Below the pieces are notes generated by a model. That model worked only from the letters and a program-made list of their open reading frames with translations. It was not told the DNA's origin and did no database searches. The translations under genes and the position numbers were made by a program. DNA of 64,000 nucleotides from Burkholderia pyrrocinia (GTDB lineage Bacteria > Pseudomonadota > Gammaproteobacteria > Burkholderiales > Burkholderiaceae): assembly GCF_018417535.1 (NCBI RefSeq), contig NZ_CP070977.1, positions 1,612,001-1,676,000 on the forward strand, in the 5' to 3' direction. Below are positions 42,563-51,300 of the stretch, piece by piece. Every line of letters starts with the position of its first letter. Position 1 is the first letter of the stretch.

Positions 42563-43474
42563 ATGCCGATCTTCCAGCAACACGACATTCACGAACTTCA
42601 CGCCGGCCCGTCGGTCGTCCGGGTCGCCCCGCAATTCGGCGGCCGCCTGCTGTCATGGGACGTCGACGGCGAACCGGTCATTTTCTGGCCGGAAACGGCC
42701 GACTGGAGCAACCTCGCGCGCGTGCGCGGCGGCAATCCGCTGCTGTTCCCGTTCCTCGGCCGCCACCGCGTCGACGGCGAACTCGGCCGCTGGCGCGACG
42801 CCGCCGGCGTGGTCCGCGACCTGCCGATGCACGGCTTCGCGCGCGACCTCCCGTTCGCCGCACAACCGTCGGCCGACGGCGCCGCGCTGTCGATGACGCT
42901 CGACGCGAACGACGCGCTGCGCGCGAGCTACCCGTTCGATTTCCGGTTCGAAACGACCTACCGGCTGGCAGACGCGCACACGCTCGAAGTCGCGCTCACG
43001 ACGACCAATCGCGGCGACACGCCGCTGCCTTACTACGCCGGCCACCACTTCTATTTCGCATTGCCGCACGGCGAACGCACGGTCACGACGCTCGAACTGC
43101 CGCCGACCCGCCTCTGCCAGCAGCGCGCAGACGGCTCGATCAGCCCGCTCGAACCCGGCGAAGCGCGCTACCGCCTCGACAATCCGGACATCCTCGATCG
43201 CTTCCACTGCCTCGACGGCGAGCCGTCCACGCCGGTGCGCATCGTGATGCTGGGCCGCCGCCGCACGATCGAGATCGCGCTCGACGTGCCGGGCTCGATC
43301 CCGTGGTACGCGGTCACGACCTGGACCGAAAAGCCGGAGTCGGACTTCTACTGCGTCGAGCCGTGGCTCGGCCTGCCGGATGCGATCCACAACGGCCTCG
43401 GGCTGCGCATGCTCGCGCCGGGCGCGACCGAAACGGCCACGCTGCGGATTCGCGTGATCCCGCTCGCAGGCTGA
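42563..43474 (+). CDS. aldose 1-epimerase family protein (hexose mutarotase)
   Basis: 303 residues from ATG 42563. Galactose-mutarotase fold, with RVAPQFGGRLLSWDVDG at the start, YYAGHHFYFALP (catalytic His) near 160, and VEPWLGLPDAIHNG at the end. It interconverts alpha and beta anomers of a sugar or sugar phosphate. Upstream in-frame ATG 42455 lacks a domain match. Confidence 0.92.
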   Translation: MPIFQQHDIHELHAGPSVVRVAPQFGGRLLSWDVDGEPVIFWPETADWSNLARVRGGNPLLFPFLGRHRVDGELGRWRDAAGVVRDLPMHGFARDLPFAAQPSADGAALSMTLDANDALRASYPFDFRFETTYRLADAHTLEVALTTTNRGDTPLPYYAGHHFYFALPHGERTVTTLELPPTRLCQQRADGSISPLEPGEARYRLDNPDILDRFHCLDGEPSTPVRIVMLGRRRTIEIALDVPGSIPWYAVTTWTEKPESDFYCVEPWLGLPDAIHNGLGLRMLAPGATETATLRIRVIPLAG

Positions 43475-43606
43475 TAACGGGCGCGCCGAAGCAGTGCGTA
43501 ACGGCGTCGAAAAGGCCCCAAACTGCGGTGCCCGGGTCGAACCCGTTAAAATCGGACGTTTTGTGTTGCCTGCCGCGTCATGAGCGGCAGGGTTTTGCGA
43601 GGTTCA

Positions 43607-44308
43607 ATGTTCGGAACAACAACGAAGCGACTCTTCGCAGCCGCCTGCGCCGCCCTGCTCGTCGCGTGCGGCTCCGCGCCTGTCGGCCCCGGGTTCTACC
43701 GCGTCGAGCGCGGCGATACGCTCTACAAGATCGCACGCGACAACCGCACGTCGGTGCAGAACGTCGTGCGCTGGAACCAGATGACGAACCCCGATGCGAT
43801 CGAAGTCGGCCAGGTGCTGCGCGTCGCGCCGCCGCCCGGCACGACCACCGCATCGACGCCGTCGACCACCGGCACCGGCAGTGCGGGCCGCGCCCGCCCC
43901 GCGCCTTCCGCGCCGGTCGAATCGGCCGTCAAGCCGGCCACGAGCATTTCGCTGATCTGGCCGGCGGCCGGCAATGTGGTCCGCACGTTCGACGGCTCGA
44001 AATCCAAGGGCATCGACATCGCGAACTCGCCGGGCACGCCGGTGATGGCGGCCGCGCCGGGCGTCGTCGTCTATGCGGGTAACGGGCTGCGCGGCTACGG
44101 CAACCTGATCATCCTGAAGCACAACGCCGATTACCTGACCGCCTACGCGCACAATCGCGCGCTGCTGGTGAAGGAAGGCCAGTCGGTCACGCAGGGGCAA
44201 TCGATCGCGGAGATGGGCAACAGCGACAGCGAGCGCGTCGCGCTGCATTTCGAGTTGCGCTACGGCGGCCGCTCGATCGATCCGTCACGCTACCTGCCGG
44301 CGCGCTGA
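43607..44308 (+). CDS. NlpD-like LysM/LytM lipoprotein, probable amidase activator
   Basis: 233 residues from ATG 43607 (GAGGTTC upstream). Lipobox LLVAC at ~20, so an envelope lipoprotein. A LysM domain follows (YRVERGDTLYKIARDN...QVLRVAP, ~30-75), then a Thr/Ser/Pro linker and a LytM domain (~120-233: KGIDIANSPGTPVMAAAPGVVVYAG, LTAYAHN, HFELRYGGRSIDPSRYLP). The first His of the zinc site of active LytM enzymes is replaced in SKGIDIA, as in NlpD, so it should activate an N-acetylmuramoyl-L-alanine amidase rather than cut peptidoglycan itself. The usual partner rpoS is not in the window. Confidence 0.88.
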   Translation: MFGTTTKRLFAAACAALLVACGSAPVGPGFYRVERGDTLYKIARDNRTSVQNVVRWNQMTNPDAIEVGQVLRVAPPPGTTTASTPSTTGTGSAGRARPAPSAPVESAVKPATSISLIWPAAGNVVRTFDGSKSKGIDIANSPGTPVMAAAPGVVVYAGNGLRGYGNLIILKHNADYLTAYAHNRALLVKEGQSVTQGQSIAEMGNSDSERVALHFELRYGGRSIDPSRYLPAR

Positions 44309-44378
44309 GCGCGCGACAGCCGGCGCGCGATGCCGATGCGCATCGCGTGCCGTCTCGGGCAAAATCGGGAAGGTCGAA

Positions 44379-44498
44379 TCAGCGCTTGCGCAGACGGCCG
44401 GTAAACCGACCGGACAGCGGATCGACGTGGCAGGCAAACGCCACCAGCACGCCGATTCCGATCAGGCTGAACCCCGCAGCAATCAGAAGCAAATCCAT
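44379..44498 (-). CDS. 39-residue membrane miniprotein
   Basis: MDLLLIAAGFSLIGIGVLVA followed by a short basic tail (SGRFTGRLRKR). One membrane helix. TAGGACC stands before the ATG. It resembles the 28-residue miniprotein at 42391 in its MDL start and layout, though not clearly in sequence. Confidence 0.5.
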   Translation of the reverse strand: MDLLLIAAGFSLIGIGVLVAFACHVDPLSGRFTGRLRKR

Positions 44499-44675
44499 GG
44501 TCCTATCACTGTTGTGTCGTGATCTTATGCGTCATTGTGGAATCGTGCACTGAGCCCTGGCTATTGGACGAGTCCGAAGATTCCCTATCAGCAGACACCA
44601 TTGTGGATTCGTCTGCGTGAAACCCTGATGTAATCCGTTCGCCCGACGTCACGTTCGATACCCAGGAGACCCGCG

Positions 44676-46295
44676 ATGCTGCCCGCCGCCGACTGCTACG
44701 ACAACCTGCTCTCCCGCTTCCGGTGGGGCATTCCGGCGCGTTACAACATCGGCGTGGACGTCTGCGACAAATGGGCAGACGGCAGCGGGCGCCTCGCGCT
44801 GATTCACGAAACGGCGCAAGGCGACGTTTCCCGCATCACGTTCGACGACCTGAGGAATGCTTCTAACCGGCTCGCGAACAGCTTTGCGCGCGCCGGCCTG
44901 CGACGCGGCGACCGGATCGGCATCTTTCTCGCGCAGGGCCCCGAAACGGCCATTGCGCACCTCGCCGCGTACAAGCTCGGCGCGATCGCGGTGCCGCTCT
45001 TCACGCTGTTCGGCGTCGATGCGCTCGAATACCGACTCGCGAACAGCGAGGCATCCGCGCTCGTCACCGACGCGGCCGGCTACGCGAAAATCGCGCCGCT
45101 GCGCGCGCAACTGCCGGCGCTGCATACCGTCTACTGCATCGGCGACGATGCGCCCGACGCGCCGGGCGTGCTGCGCTACGACGCGGCGCTCGCCGCCGAG
45201 ACGCCCGCTTTCGCGCCGGCCGATACGGCCGCCGACGATCCGGCGGTGATCATCTATACGTCCGGCACGACCGGCAAGCCGAAAGGCGCGCTGCACGCGC
45301 ATCGCGTGCTGCTGGGCCACCTGCCGGGCGTCGAGATGTCGCAGCAGTGCTTTCCGCGCGACGCGCGCCTGTTCTGGACGCCCGCCGACTGGGCGTGGAT
45401 CGGCGGCCTGCTCGATGTGCTGCTGCCGTCCTGGCATCACGGCGTGCCCGTGCTCGCCCGTCGCTTCGAGAAGTTCGACGGCGACGCGGCGTTCGCGCTG
45501 ATGGCACGGCACGGCGTCACCCACGCGTTCCTGCCGCCCACCGCGCTAAAGCTGATGCGCGTCGTGGAGCGGCCGCGCGAACGCTACGCGCTGTCGCTGA
45601 AATCGGTCGCGAGCGGCGGGGAATCGCTCGGCACCGAGCTGACGGCCTGGGGACGCGACGCGCTCGGCGTGACGATCAACGAGTTCTACGGGCAAACCGA
45701 GTGCAACATGGTGCTGTCGTCGTGCGCGGCGCTGTTCGATGCGCAGCCGGGCGCGATCGGCAAGGCGGTGCCCGGTCATGCGGTCGCGATCGTCGACGCG
45801 GACGGCACGCCGCTGCCGCCCGGCGTCGAAGGACGCATCGCGGTGCGCCGCCCCGACCCGGTGATGTTCCTCGAGTACTGGCGCAATCCCGGCGCGACAC
45901 GCGACAAGTTCGCGGGCGACTACCTGCTCACCGGCGATACGGGCATGATCGACGCCGACGGCTTCGTGCGCTTCGTCGGCCGCGACGACGATGTGATCAC
46001 GAGCGCCGGCTACCGGATCGGCCCGGGTCCGATCGAGGACTGCCTGCTCACGCATCCGGCGGTGCGGATGGCGGCCGTCGTCGGCGTGCCCGACGCGACG
46101 CGCACCGAGATCGTCAAGGCGTTCGTCGTGCTGAACCCGGGCCATGTCGGCGACGATGCGCTGGTGCGCGCGTTGCAGGCACACGTGCGCACGCGGCTCG
46201 CCGCGCACGAGTATCCGCGCGCAATCGCGTTCGTCGACAGCCTGCCGATGACCGCGACCGGCAAGATCGTGCGCCGCGCGCTGCGCGACGCGTGA
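44676..46295 (+). CDS. AMP-forming acyl-CoA synthetase
   Basis: 539 residues. It activates a carboxylic acid to acyl-AMP and then acyl-CoA. Motifs: AVIIYTSGTTGKPKGALHAHR (P-loop), FYGQTECN, LTGDTGMIDADGFVRFVGRDDDVITSAGYRI (hinge and adenylate binding) and TATGKIVRRALRD, whose Lys is the adenylation residue. The layout is that of the acetyl/propionyl/medium-chain group (AcsA-like). AGGAGACC precedes the ATG. Single gene in its own unit; substrate not fixed. Confidence 0.93.
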   Translation: MLPAADCYDNLLSRFRWGIPARYNIGVDVCDKWADGSGRLALIHETAQGDVSRITFDDLRNASNRLANSFARAGLRRGDRIGIFLAQGPETAIAHLAAYKLGAIAVPLFTLFGVDALEYRLANSEASALVTDAAGYAKIAPLRAQLPALHTVYCIGDDAPDAPGVLRYDAALAAETPAFAPADTAADDPAVIIYTSGTTGKPKGALHAHRVLLGHLPGVEMSQQCFPRDARLFWTPADWAWIGGLLDVLLPSWHHGVPVLARRFEKFDGDAAFALMARHGVTHAFLPPTALKLMRVVERPRERYALSLKSVASGGESLGTELTAWGRDALGVTINEFYGQTECNMVLSSCAALFDAQPGAIGKAVPGHAVAIVDADGTPLPPGVEGRIAVRRPDPVMFLEYWRNPGATRDKFAGDYLLTGDTGMIDADGFVRFVGRDDDVITSAGYRIGPGPIEDCLLTHPAVRMAAVVGVPDATRTEIVKAFVVLNPGHVGDDALVRALQAHVRTRLAAHEYPRAIAFVDSLPMTATGKIVRRALRDA

Positions 46296-46367
46296 GCCCC
46301 AGCCACCCGCTCGGCCCGCCCGGCCGGATGGTTTATAGTGGCGCCACGCAGTCTTTCCAAGAAACCG

Positions 46368-46691
46368 ATGTCCTCTGAACACCCATCCGCCGCGGGCGCG
46401 TCGCATAGCCCGCTCTACGCCAAACTCCTCGGCGAGACCGCCAAGATCGACTGGTGCGATCTCGAACGCTTCTTCGCGCAGGGCAAGCTGCTGTCCGTCG
46501 CACGCGACCTCGATCTCGTCAGCGTCGCGGAAGCGGTCGCCGGCGACGATGCCGAACAGGTCACGCGCTGGCTGTCGGCCGGCCTCGTCGCACGCATGCC
46601 GGCCGAGACCGCCGCCGACTACGCGGCGCGCAACCCGGAGCTGTGGGCGGTCGTCGTATCGCCGTGGGTCTGCGTGCAGGAACGCGCCTGA
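46368..46691 (+). CDS. DUF2288 family protein
   Basis: 107 residues from ATG 46368. Conserved family pattern LLGETAKIDWCDLERFFAQGKLLSV, DLVSVAEAVAGDD, WLSAGLVARM, NPELWAVVVSPWVCVQ. Small cytosolic protein of unknown role. Eleven bases separate it from the MATE gene, so they are probably co-transcribed. Confidence 0.85.
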   Translation: MSSEHPSAAGASHSPLYAKLLGETAKIDWCDLERFFAQGKLLSVARDLDLVSVAEAVAGDDAEQVTRWLSAGLVARMPAETAADYAARNPELWAVVVSPWVCVQERA

Positions 46692-46701
46692 CGCGTCCGC
46701 C

Positions 46702-48081
46702 ATGTCCGAATCCGCGTTACCGCACGGGGCCGGCACCGGCTCGGCCACCGTCACGCACCGGCGCGTCCTCGCGCTCGCCGTCCCGATCGTCCTGGCGAAC
46801 CTGACCCAGCCGATCCTCGGTGCCGTCGACACGGCCGTCGCCGGCCACCTCGACGGCGCGCAGTATCTCGGCGGCGTCGCGCTCGGCGGGCTGTTCTTCA
46901 ATTTCGTGTTCTGGGGCTTCGGCTTCCTGCGGATGGGGACGACCGGCCTCGTCGCGCAGGCGCACGGCGCCGGCGACGACGCCGGCATCCGCCTGAACCT
47001 GCTGCGCGCACTGATCGTCGCGCTCGGGCTCGGTGCCGCGGTGCTCGCGCTGCAGGTACCGCTGCTGTCGTTCGCGCTGACCGCGCTCGGCGGCAGCGAT
47101 GCCGTGCGCGCGACGGCGCTCGCGTACAGCCACGCACGGATCTGGAGCGCACCGTTCGCGCTCGCGAACTACGTCGTGCTCGGCTACCTGCTCGGTGTGC
47201 AACGCGTCCGGCTCGCGCTCGTCGCGCAGGTGTTCATCAATGCGGTGAACATCGGCACCGTGCTGCTCTACGTGTATGGCTTCGGCTGGGGCATCGCCGG
47301 CATCGGCGCAGCGACCGCCACCGCGGACGCATGCGGTTTCGCGCTCGGCGCGTGGATGCTGTGGCGGCTGCGGCCACGCGGCCTCGGGCCAATCGCCGCG
47401 CGTGCGCTCGCCGATCGCGTGGCGCTCAAGCGGCTGATCGCGCTCAATCGCGACATCTTCCTGCGCACGCTGTGCCTGCTCGGCGCATTCGGCTGGTTCG
47501 CGCACCTCGGCGCGAAACAGGGCGATGCGACGCTCGCGGCGAACGCGCTGCTGCTGAATTTCCAGACGTTCATGGCGTACGGCCTCGACGGCTTCGCGCA
47601 TGCGGCCGAGGCGCTCGTCGGCGCGGCAGCCGGCGCGCGCGACCGCGGCACATTCCGGCAGGCCGTGCGCGTCACGCTGTTCTGGTCGGCGCTCGGCGCG
47701 CTGCTGTTCGCGCTCGTTTACTGGGCTGCCGGCAGCTGGATCGTCGCGCGCCTGACCGACCAGGCCGAGATCCGCGCGGTCGCGCTGCGCTACCTGCCGT
47801 GGGCCGCGATCTCGCCGATCGTGTCCGTCTGGGGCTTCCTGCTCGACGGCGTGTTCATCGGCGCCACGCAGACACGATCGCTGATGCGCGCGATGGTCGT
47901 GTCGTTCTCGATCTTCATCGCGGCCACGCTCGCCGCCGTCGGCACGTTCGGCAATCACGGCCTCTGGTTCGCGCTGCTGCTGTTCATGGCCGCGCGCGGC
48001 GCGACGCTCGCGCGCTACCTGCCGGGGCTGCTGCGGCGCATTGGCGCCGACGCACACGCCGCACCCGCGGCCCGCGCCTGA
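46702..48081 (+). CDS. MATE family efflux transporter (DinF-like)
   Basis: 459 residues, 12 predicted membrane helices. The MATE signature appears as IVLANLTQPILGAVDTAVAGHL in helix 1 and YLGGVALGGLFFNFVFWGFGFLRMGTTGLVAQ. It exports cationic drugs or other compounds by H+ or Na+ antiport. Within the family it is closest in pattern to DinF. It follows DUF2288 by 11 bases. Confidence 0.92.
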   Translation: MSESALPHGAGTGSATVTHRRVLALAVPIVLANLTQPILGAVDTAVAGHLDGAQYLGGVALGGLFFNFVFWGFGFLRMGTTGLVAQAHGAGDDAGIRLNLLRALIVALGLGAAVLALQVPLLSFALTALGGSDAVRATALAYSHARIWSAPFALANYVVLGYLLGVQRVRLALVAQVFINAVNIGTVLLYVYGFGWGIAGIGAATATADACGFALGAWMLWRLRPRGLGPIAARALADRVALKRLIALNRDIFLRTLCLLGAFGWFAHLGAKQGDATLAANALLLNFQTFMAYGLDGFAHAAEALVGAAAGARDRGTFRQAVRVTLFWSALGALLFALVYWAAGSWIVARLTDQAEIRAVALRYLPWAAISPIVSVWGFLLDGVFIGATQTRSLMRAMVVSFSIFIAATLAAVGTFGNHGLWFALLLFMAARGATLARYLPGLLRRIGADAHAAPAARA

Positions 48082-48100
48082 CTGCCGGCCAGGCCGACCG

Positions 48101-48277
48101 TTACTGCACGGGCTTCGGCGGCGGCGCGTCGAGCATCGACGGCGGCGTCATGTCGGTCGGCACGCCGTGATAGTCGGCCGGATCTTCCGGCGGGTGGCCG
48201 CGGCGGGCCTGACGAGGATCGCTGGTGCAGCCGGCGAGAAGCGCTGCGGCCAGCACGGCCAGCATGAAACGGGGCAT
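48101..48277 (-). CDS. small lipoprotein
   Basis: 58 residues with a clear lipobox: MPRFMLAVLAAALLAGC, then a Pro-rich polar tail (PEDPADYHGVPTDMTPPSM). Convergent with the MATE gene. Unknown function; probably an outer-membrane lipoprotein. Confidence 0.7.
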   Translation of the reverse strand: MPRFMLAVLAAALLAGCTSDPRQARRGHPPEDPADYHGVPTDMTPPSMLDAPPPKPVQ

Positions 48278-48413
48278 CGGTTAGGGCTCCGGAAATCGGC
48301 GCGCCCATCGCGCGCCACGACCGCGCCGAGTCTAGCGGAAATCCGGTTTCGGAGGCGCGCCGCGCATGTCCTACTATGTACGCATGGCGCTGTGCCGAGG
48401 AAAGGAGGCTGCC

Positions 48414-48584
48414 ATGTCGTCTGAGGAAATTGCGGGCCTGATCGGTCTGTTCATCGGTCTGATGGTGCTGGTCGCGCTGTCGTACTTCGAGTCGCGCGAA
48501 TACAAGCGGAGCCATGACGGTGAAGGGATGATCCACCACTGGATGGCGGAACACCACCTGCTCGACTGGCGGCGCAAGCACTGA
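48414..48584 (+). CDS. 56-residue single-pass membrane protein
   Basis: AAAGGAGG before ATG 48414. MSSEEIAGLIGLFIGLMVLV gives one membrane helix, and the tail is charged and His-rich (EGMIHHWMAEHHLLDWRRKH). Unknown function; the His-rich tail could bind a metal. Confidence 0.7.
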   Translation: MSSEEIAGLIGLFIGLMVLVALSYFESREYKRSHDGEGMIHHWMAEHHLLDWRRKH

Positions 48585-48792
48585 GCGGGCCGCCCCGCTG
48601 TCCGGCCCGTGTCGAACCCGGGCCGTTCGCGAACGTGCCATCCCGTCGCACGGCAGGAGCCTCGCATCGTCGAAATTAACAGGGCCGGATACACACGTTG
48701 ACTGAACGCAAGAACGCCGTCGCGCGGCAGGCTGCCGCGCGACGGCGTTCGCTTGCGCGCGCCCGGGACGGGCGCGACGCGATTCACACTAC

Positions 48793-49599
48793 TCAGCCCA
48801 GAAAGTGACGGGCGTAGCGCGCGTTGATGTCGGACAGGCGGAACAGCGTCAGGAAATCCGCGCAGTTGAAGTCGGGATCCCAGGCCGGCGCGCCGCAGAT
48901 CTTCGCGCCGAGACGCAGGTAACCCTTGATCAGCGGCGGCGGCGCCACGGCGACGCCCGTCTGCAGTTCGTCGACCGGCAGTGCCGTGTGCGGGAACGCG
49001 CGGTACTCGGGCGCCGTCAGCGAGCTCGCCGCCAGCGACTGGTACAGGTTTGCCGCATAGTGGCCGCCGTCGGCCATCGACACGCTCGCGCAGCCGAGCA
49101 TCGTCTCGTAGCCGTTCTGCATCATGTACGCGCCGAGACCACCCCACAGCGCCATGATGACGGCGCCGCTGCGGTAGTCGCTGTGCACGCACGAGCGGCC
49201 GACCTCGACCATCTTGCCGCGCAGGTGCGTGAGGCGCGACAGGTCGAATTCGCCTTCGGCGTACAGGCGGCCGACACGCGCCGCCTGGTGCGGCGGCAGC
49301 ACGCGATACGTGCCGACGACCTTCAGCGTATCGAGATCGCGAACCAGCAGGTGGTCACAGTACGCATCGAACGGATCGACGTCGAGACCGGAGGGGCCGC
49401 TGACCTGCGCGCCCATCTCTTCGGCGAACACGCTGTAACGCAGGCGCTGGGCTTCACGCAATTCGTCTTCGGTACGGGCCCACGCCGCGCGCAGGCGATA
49501 CTCGGATGTGACGGTTTCAGCAGCGCGCGGCAGGTGGCGCCGCGACGTATCAAGGGGCAGCGAGGCAAAGGGGAGCGTAGGCGTCGGCAGTTCTCGCAT
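48793..49599 (-). CDS. olsB: OlsB-type N-acyltransferase (ornithine lipid synthesis)
   Basis: 268 residues from ATG 49599 (AGGAAAG upstream; the longer frame to 49674 lacks a site). GNAT-like acyl-ACP-dependent family: AQRLRYSVFAEEMGA, DPFDAYCDHLLV, VGTYRVLPPHQA, VEVGRSCVHSDYRSG, LGCASVSMADGG. It would transfer a 3-hydroxyacyl chain from ACP to ornithine, making the lyso form of ornithine lipid, a phosphorus-free membrane lipid. That fits the phosphate genes further right, although it is not adjacent to them. OlsA is not in the window. Confidence 0.82.
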   Translation of the reverse strand: MRELPTPTLPFASLPLDTSRRHLPRAAETVTSEYRLRAAWARTEDELREAQRLRYSVFAEEMGAQVSGPSGLDVDPFDAYCDHLLVRDLDTLKVVGTYRVLPPHQAARVGRLYAEGEFDLSRLTHLRGKMVEVGRSCVHSDYRSGAVIMALWGGLGAYMMQNGYETMLGCASVSMADGGHYAANLYQSLAASSLTAPEYRAFPHTALPVDELQTGVAVAPPPLIKGYLRLGAKICGAPAWDPDFNCADFLTLFRLSDINARYARHFLG

Positions 49600-49769
49600 T
49601 AGGCTTTCCTGGTCGTAAGGAATAGGACGACATGCCCGCCAATGTAGTAATCGGCCGTGACCGTTATGTGGCACGACCGTGTCCTTTCAATGACGTGTCG
49701 CCGAATTGACTTTAGCAGAAAGCTTGCGAAACGGTATGACGAATCCCTTCAACCCCCTTCTGGCCGGCT

Positions 49770-50231
49770 TCACGCCAGGTCCGGCGTCAATACCGCTCGC
49801 AGCACGGCCTGCCGGCCGCCGTCACGCGTGCGGCTCGCGAGCCACACGATTCCGCCCTTCTTGATGCTCCAGCTATCGTCGCCGCCGGCGATCAGTTGCG
49901 CGGCGACGCTGCCAAGCGTCGGCTGGTGCCCGACGACTACGACCGTCGGCGCGATGCCTTCCGGCCAGCCGGCAGCCGCCAGCACGTCGTCGACGCTGCC
50001 GCCCGGTGCGAGCGCGTCGACGGTCCGGTACTGGTCGGTCAGCGCCTCGACGGTCTGCACGGTGCGGGCCGCCGGGCTCGCGAGGATCACGGCGTTCGTC
50101 TCGAGCCGGCCACGCAACCATTTGGCCATCGCCTGCGCGTCCTTGCGGCCACGAGCGGTCAGCTGGCGCGCGAGATCGCTCGTTGCATAGTCTTCGGCTT
50201 CGGCATGGCGCCACAGGATCAGGTTCATCAT
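49770..50231 (-). CDS. sixA: phosphohistidine phosphatase SixA
   Basis: 153 residues. Histidine-phosphatase fold: LILWRHAEAED with the catalytic His near residue 9, TARGRKDAQAMAKWLRGR, LASPAARTVQTVEAL and VVVGHQPTLGSVA with the second His. It removes phosphate from histidine-phosphotransfer proteins. GGAGAAC precedes the two start ATGs (50231 and 50228). Confidence 0.9.
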   Translation of the reverse strand: MMNLILWRHAEAEDYATSDLARQLTARGRKDAQAMAKWLRGRLETNAVILASPAARTVQTVEALTDQYRTVDALAPGGSVDDVLAAAGWPEGIAPTVVVVGHQPTLGSVAAQLIAGGDDSWSIKKGGIVWLASRTRDGGRQAVLRAVLTPDLA

Positions 50232-50392
50232 GATGTTCTCCTTGCTTCGGCGAGCGGCCCCGCGCACGTGCGTGAGGGCCGGCCGCTCATCGTGCGAATT
50301 GTCGCAAATCGTGGCCGGTTCACCGCCGCGGCATTTACCCGCATATCGCGATTGACCGAATCAGTAATTAGACGATACAATCTTTGGCTCGT

Positions 50393-50469
50393 CGGAGCGT
50401 AGCGCAGCCTGGTAGCGCATCTGATTTGGGATCAGAGGGTCGTAGGTTCGAATCCTATCGCTCCGACCA
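50393..50469 (+). tRNA. tRNA-Pro (anticodon TGG)
   Basis: 77 nt with CCA. Acceptor CGGAGCG / CGCTCCG, anticodon loop TTTGGGA between TCTGA and TCAGA, T-arm TAGGTTCGAATCCTA. A terminator follows. Confidence 0.95.
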
Positions 50470-50479
50470 AAGGAATCAA

Positions 50480-50510
50480 GGGGTTACGGTTAAACACCGT
50501 AGCCCCTTTT
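50480..50510 (+). terminator. terminator after tRNA-Pro
   Basis: GGGGTTACGGT (50480-50490) with ACCGTAGCCCC (50496-50506), followed by TTTT. Confidence 0.75.
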
Positions 50511-50777
50511 CCATTTCTGGATCATCGAACCGGCCGCGCGGATTCCCGGCTCGCGGCAATCCTGTTCATTGTAGGGATCAATTGGGGCGTCGATGCGACA
50601 ACGCGTCGACCTCTGCTGCATCCCGCCCCCACAAGCGCATCGCTTCAGCTGCGGACACGCCGGATCGACCGCAAGTCGGGTTGCCGACGACCCACGCGGC
50701 CGGCGATACCGCCCGCAGCCCGCGCGCGACACATCCGGGAACACGCGATAATGCGCGTGAACAACCCGCCTCAGCGC

Positions 50778-51212
50778 ATGAAAAACAACATTCTCAAGAC
50801 CGCCCTCTGCGCATCGCTGCTCGCGCTCGCGACCTCCGGCGCCGCATCGGCCAAGGCGCTCGACGACGCGCTCGACTGCCATTCGACCGGCCACAAGTTC
50901 GTCGCGCCGCTGCTTGCCGCCGGCGACATCCAGTCGGAGCCGATGCACGTCGAGTCGAATTCGGTCAACGCATTCCGCACGAACCGCTCGCTGACGGCGT
51001 ACGGCTTCGGTGTCTATGTCGTGCTCGGCTACCAGGCGAACGACCCGATCTTCCGCACGGGCGACGGCACGCCGATCGGCGAATGGGCCTACGGCGTCGT
51101 CGTGCGCGGCACGAAGAGTGCGGTGGAGGAAGCCGCGCGCAAGGCCGGCAGCGACGCAACCGTCAAACAGGCGTTTCCGTTCCTGACCGCGATCGTCTGC
51201 TCGTCGGATTGA
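50778..51212 (+). CDS. exported protein of unknown function
   Basis: 144 residues from ATG 50778; the signal peptide is MKNNILKTALCASLLALATS ending GAASA. The mature part has LDCHSTGHKFVAPLLAAGDI, GVYVVLGYQANDPIF, PIGEWAYGVVVRGTKSAVEEAA and FPFLTAIVCSSD, with two Cys that could pair. A small periplasmic beta protein; family not recognised. Confidence 0.75.
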   Translation: MKNNILKTALCASLLALATSGAASAKALDDALDCHSTGHKFVAPLLAAGDIQSEPMHVESNSVNAFRTNRSLTAYGFGVYVVLGYQANDPIFRTGDGTPIGEWAYGVVVRGTKSAVEEAARKAGSDATVKQAFPFLTAIVCSSD

Positions 51213-51300
51213 GCGGCCGTCAGGACGATCATGCGGCCCCCGTGAGGGGCACACGCCACAACCGTCCCACTCGCCCCTTCCGGGCCCCTCTATCGGTCTG

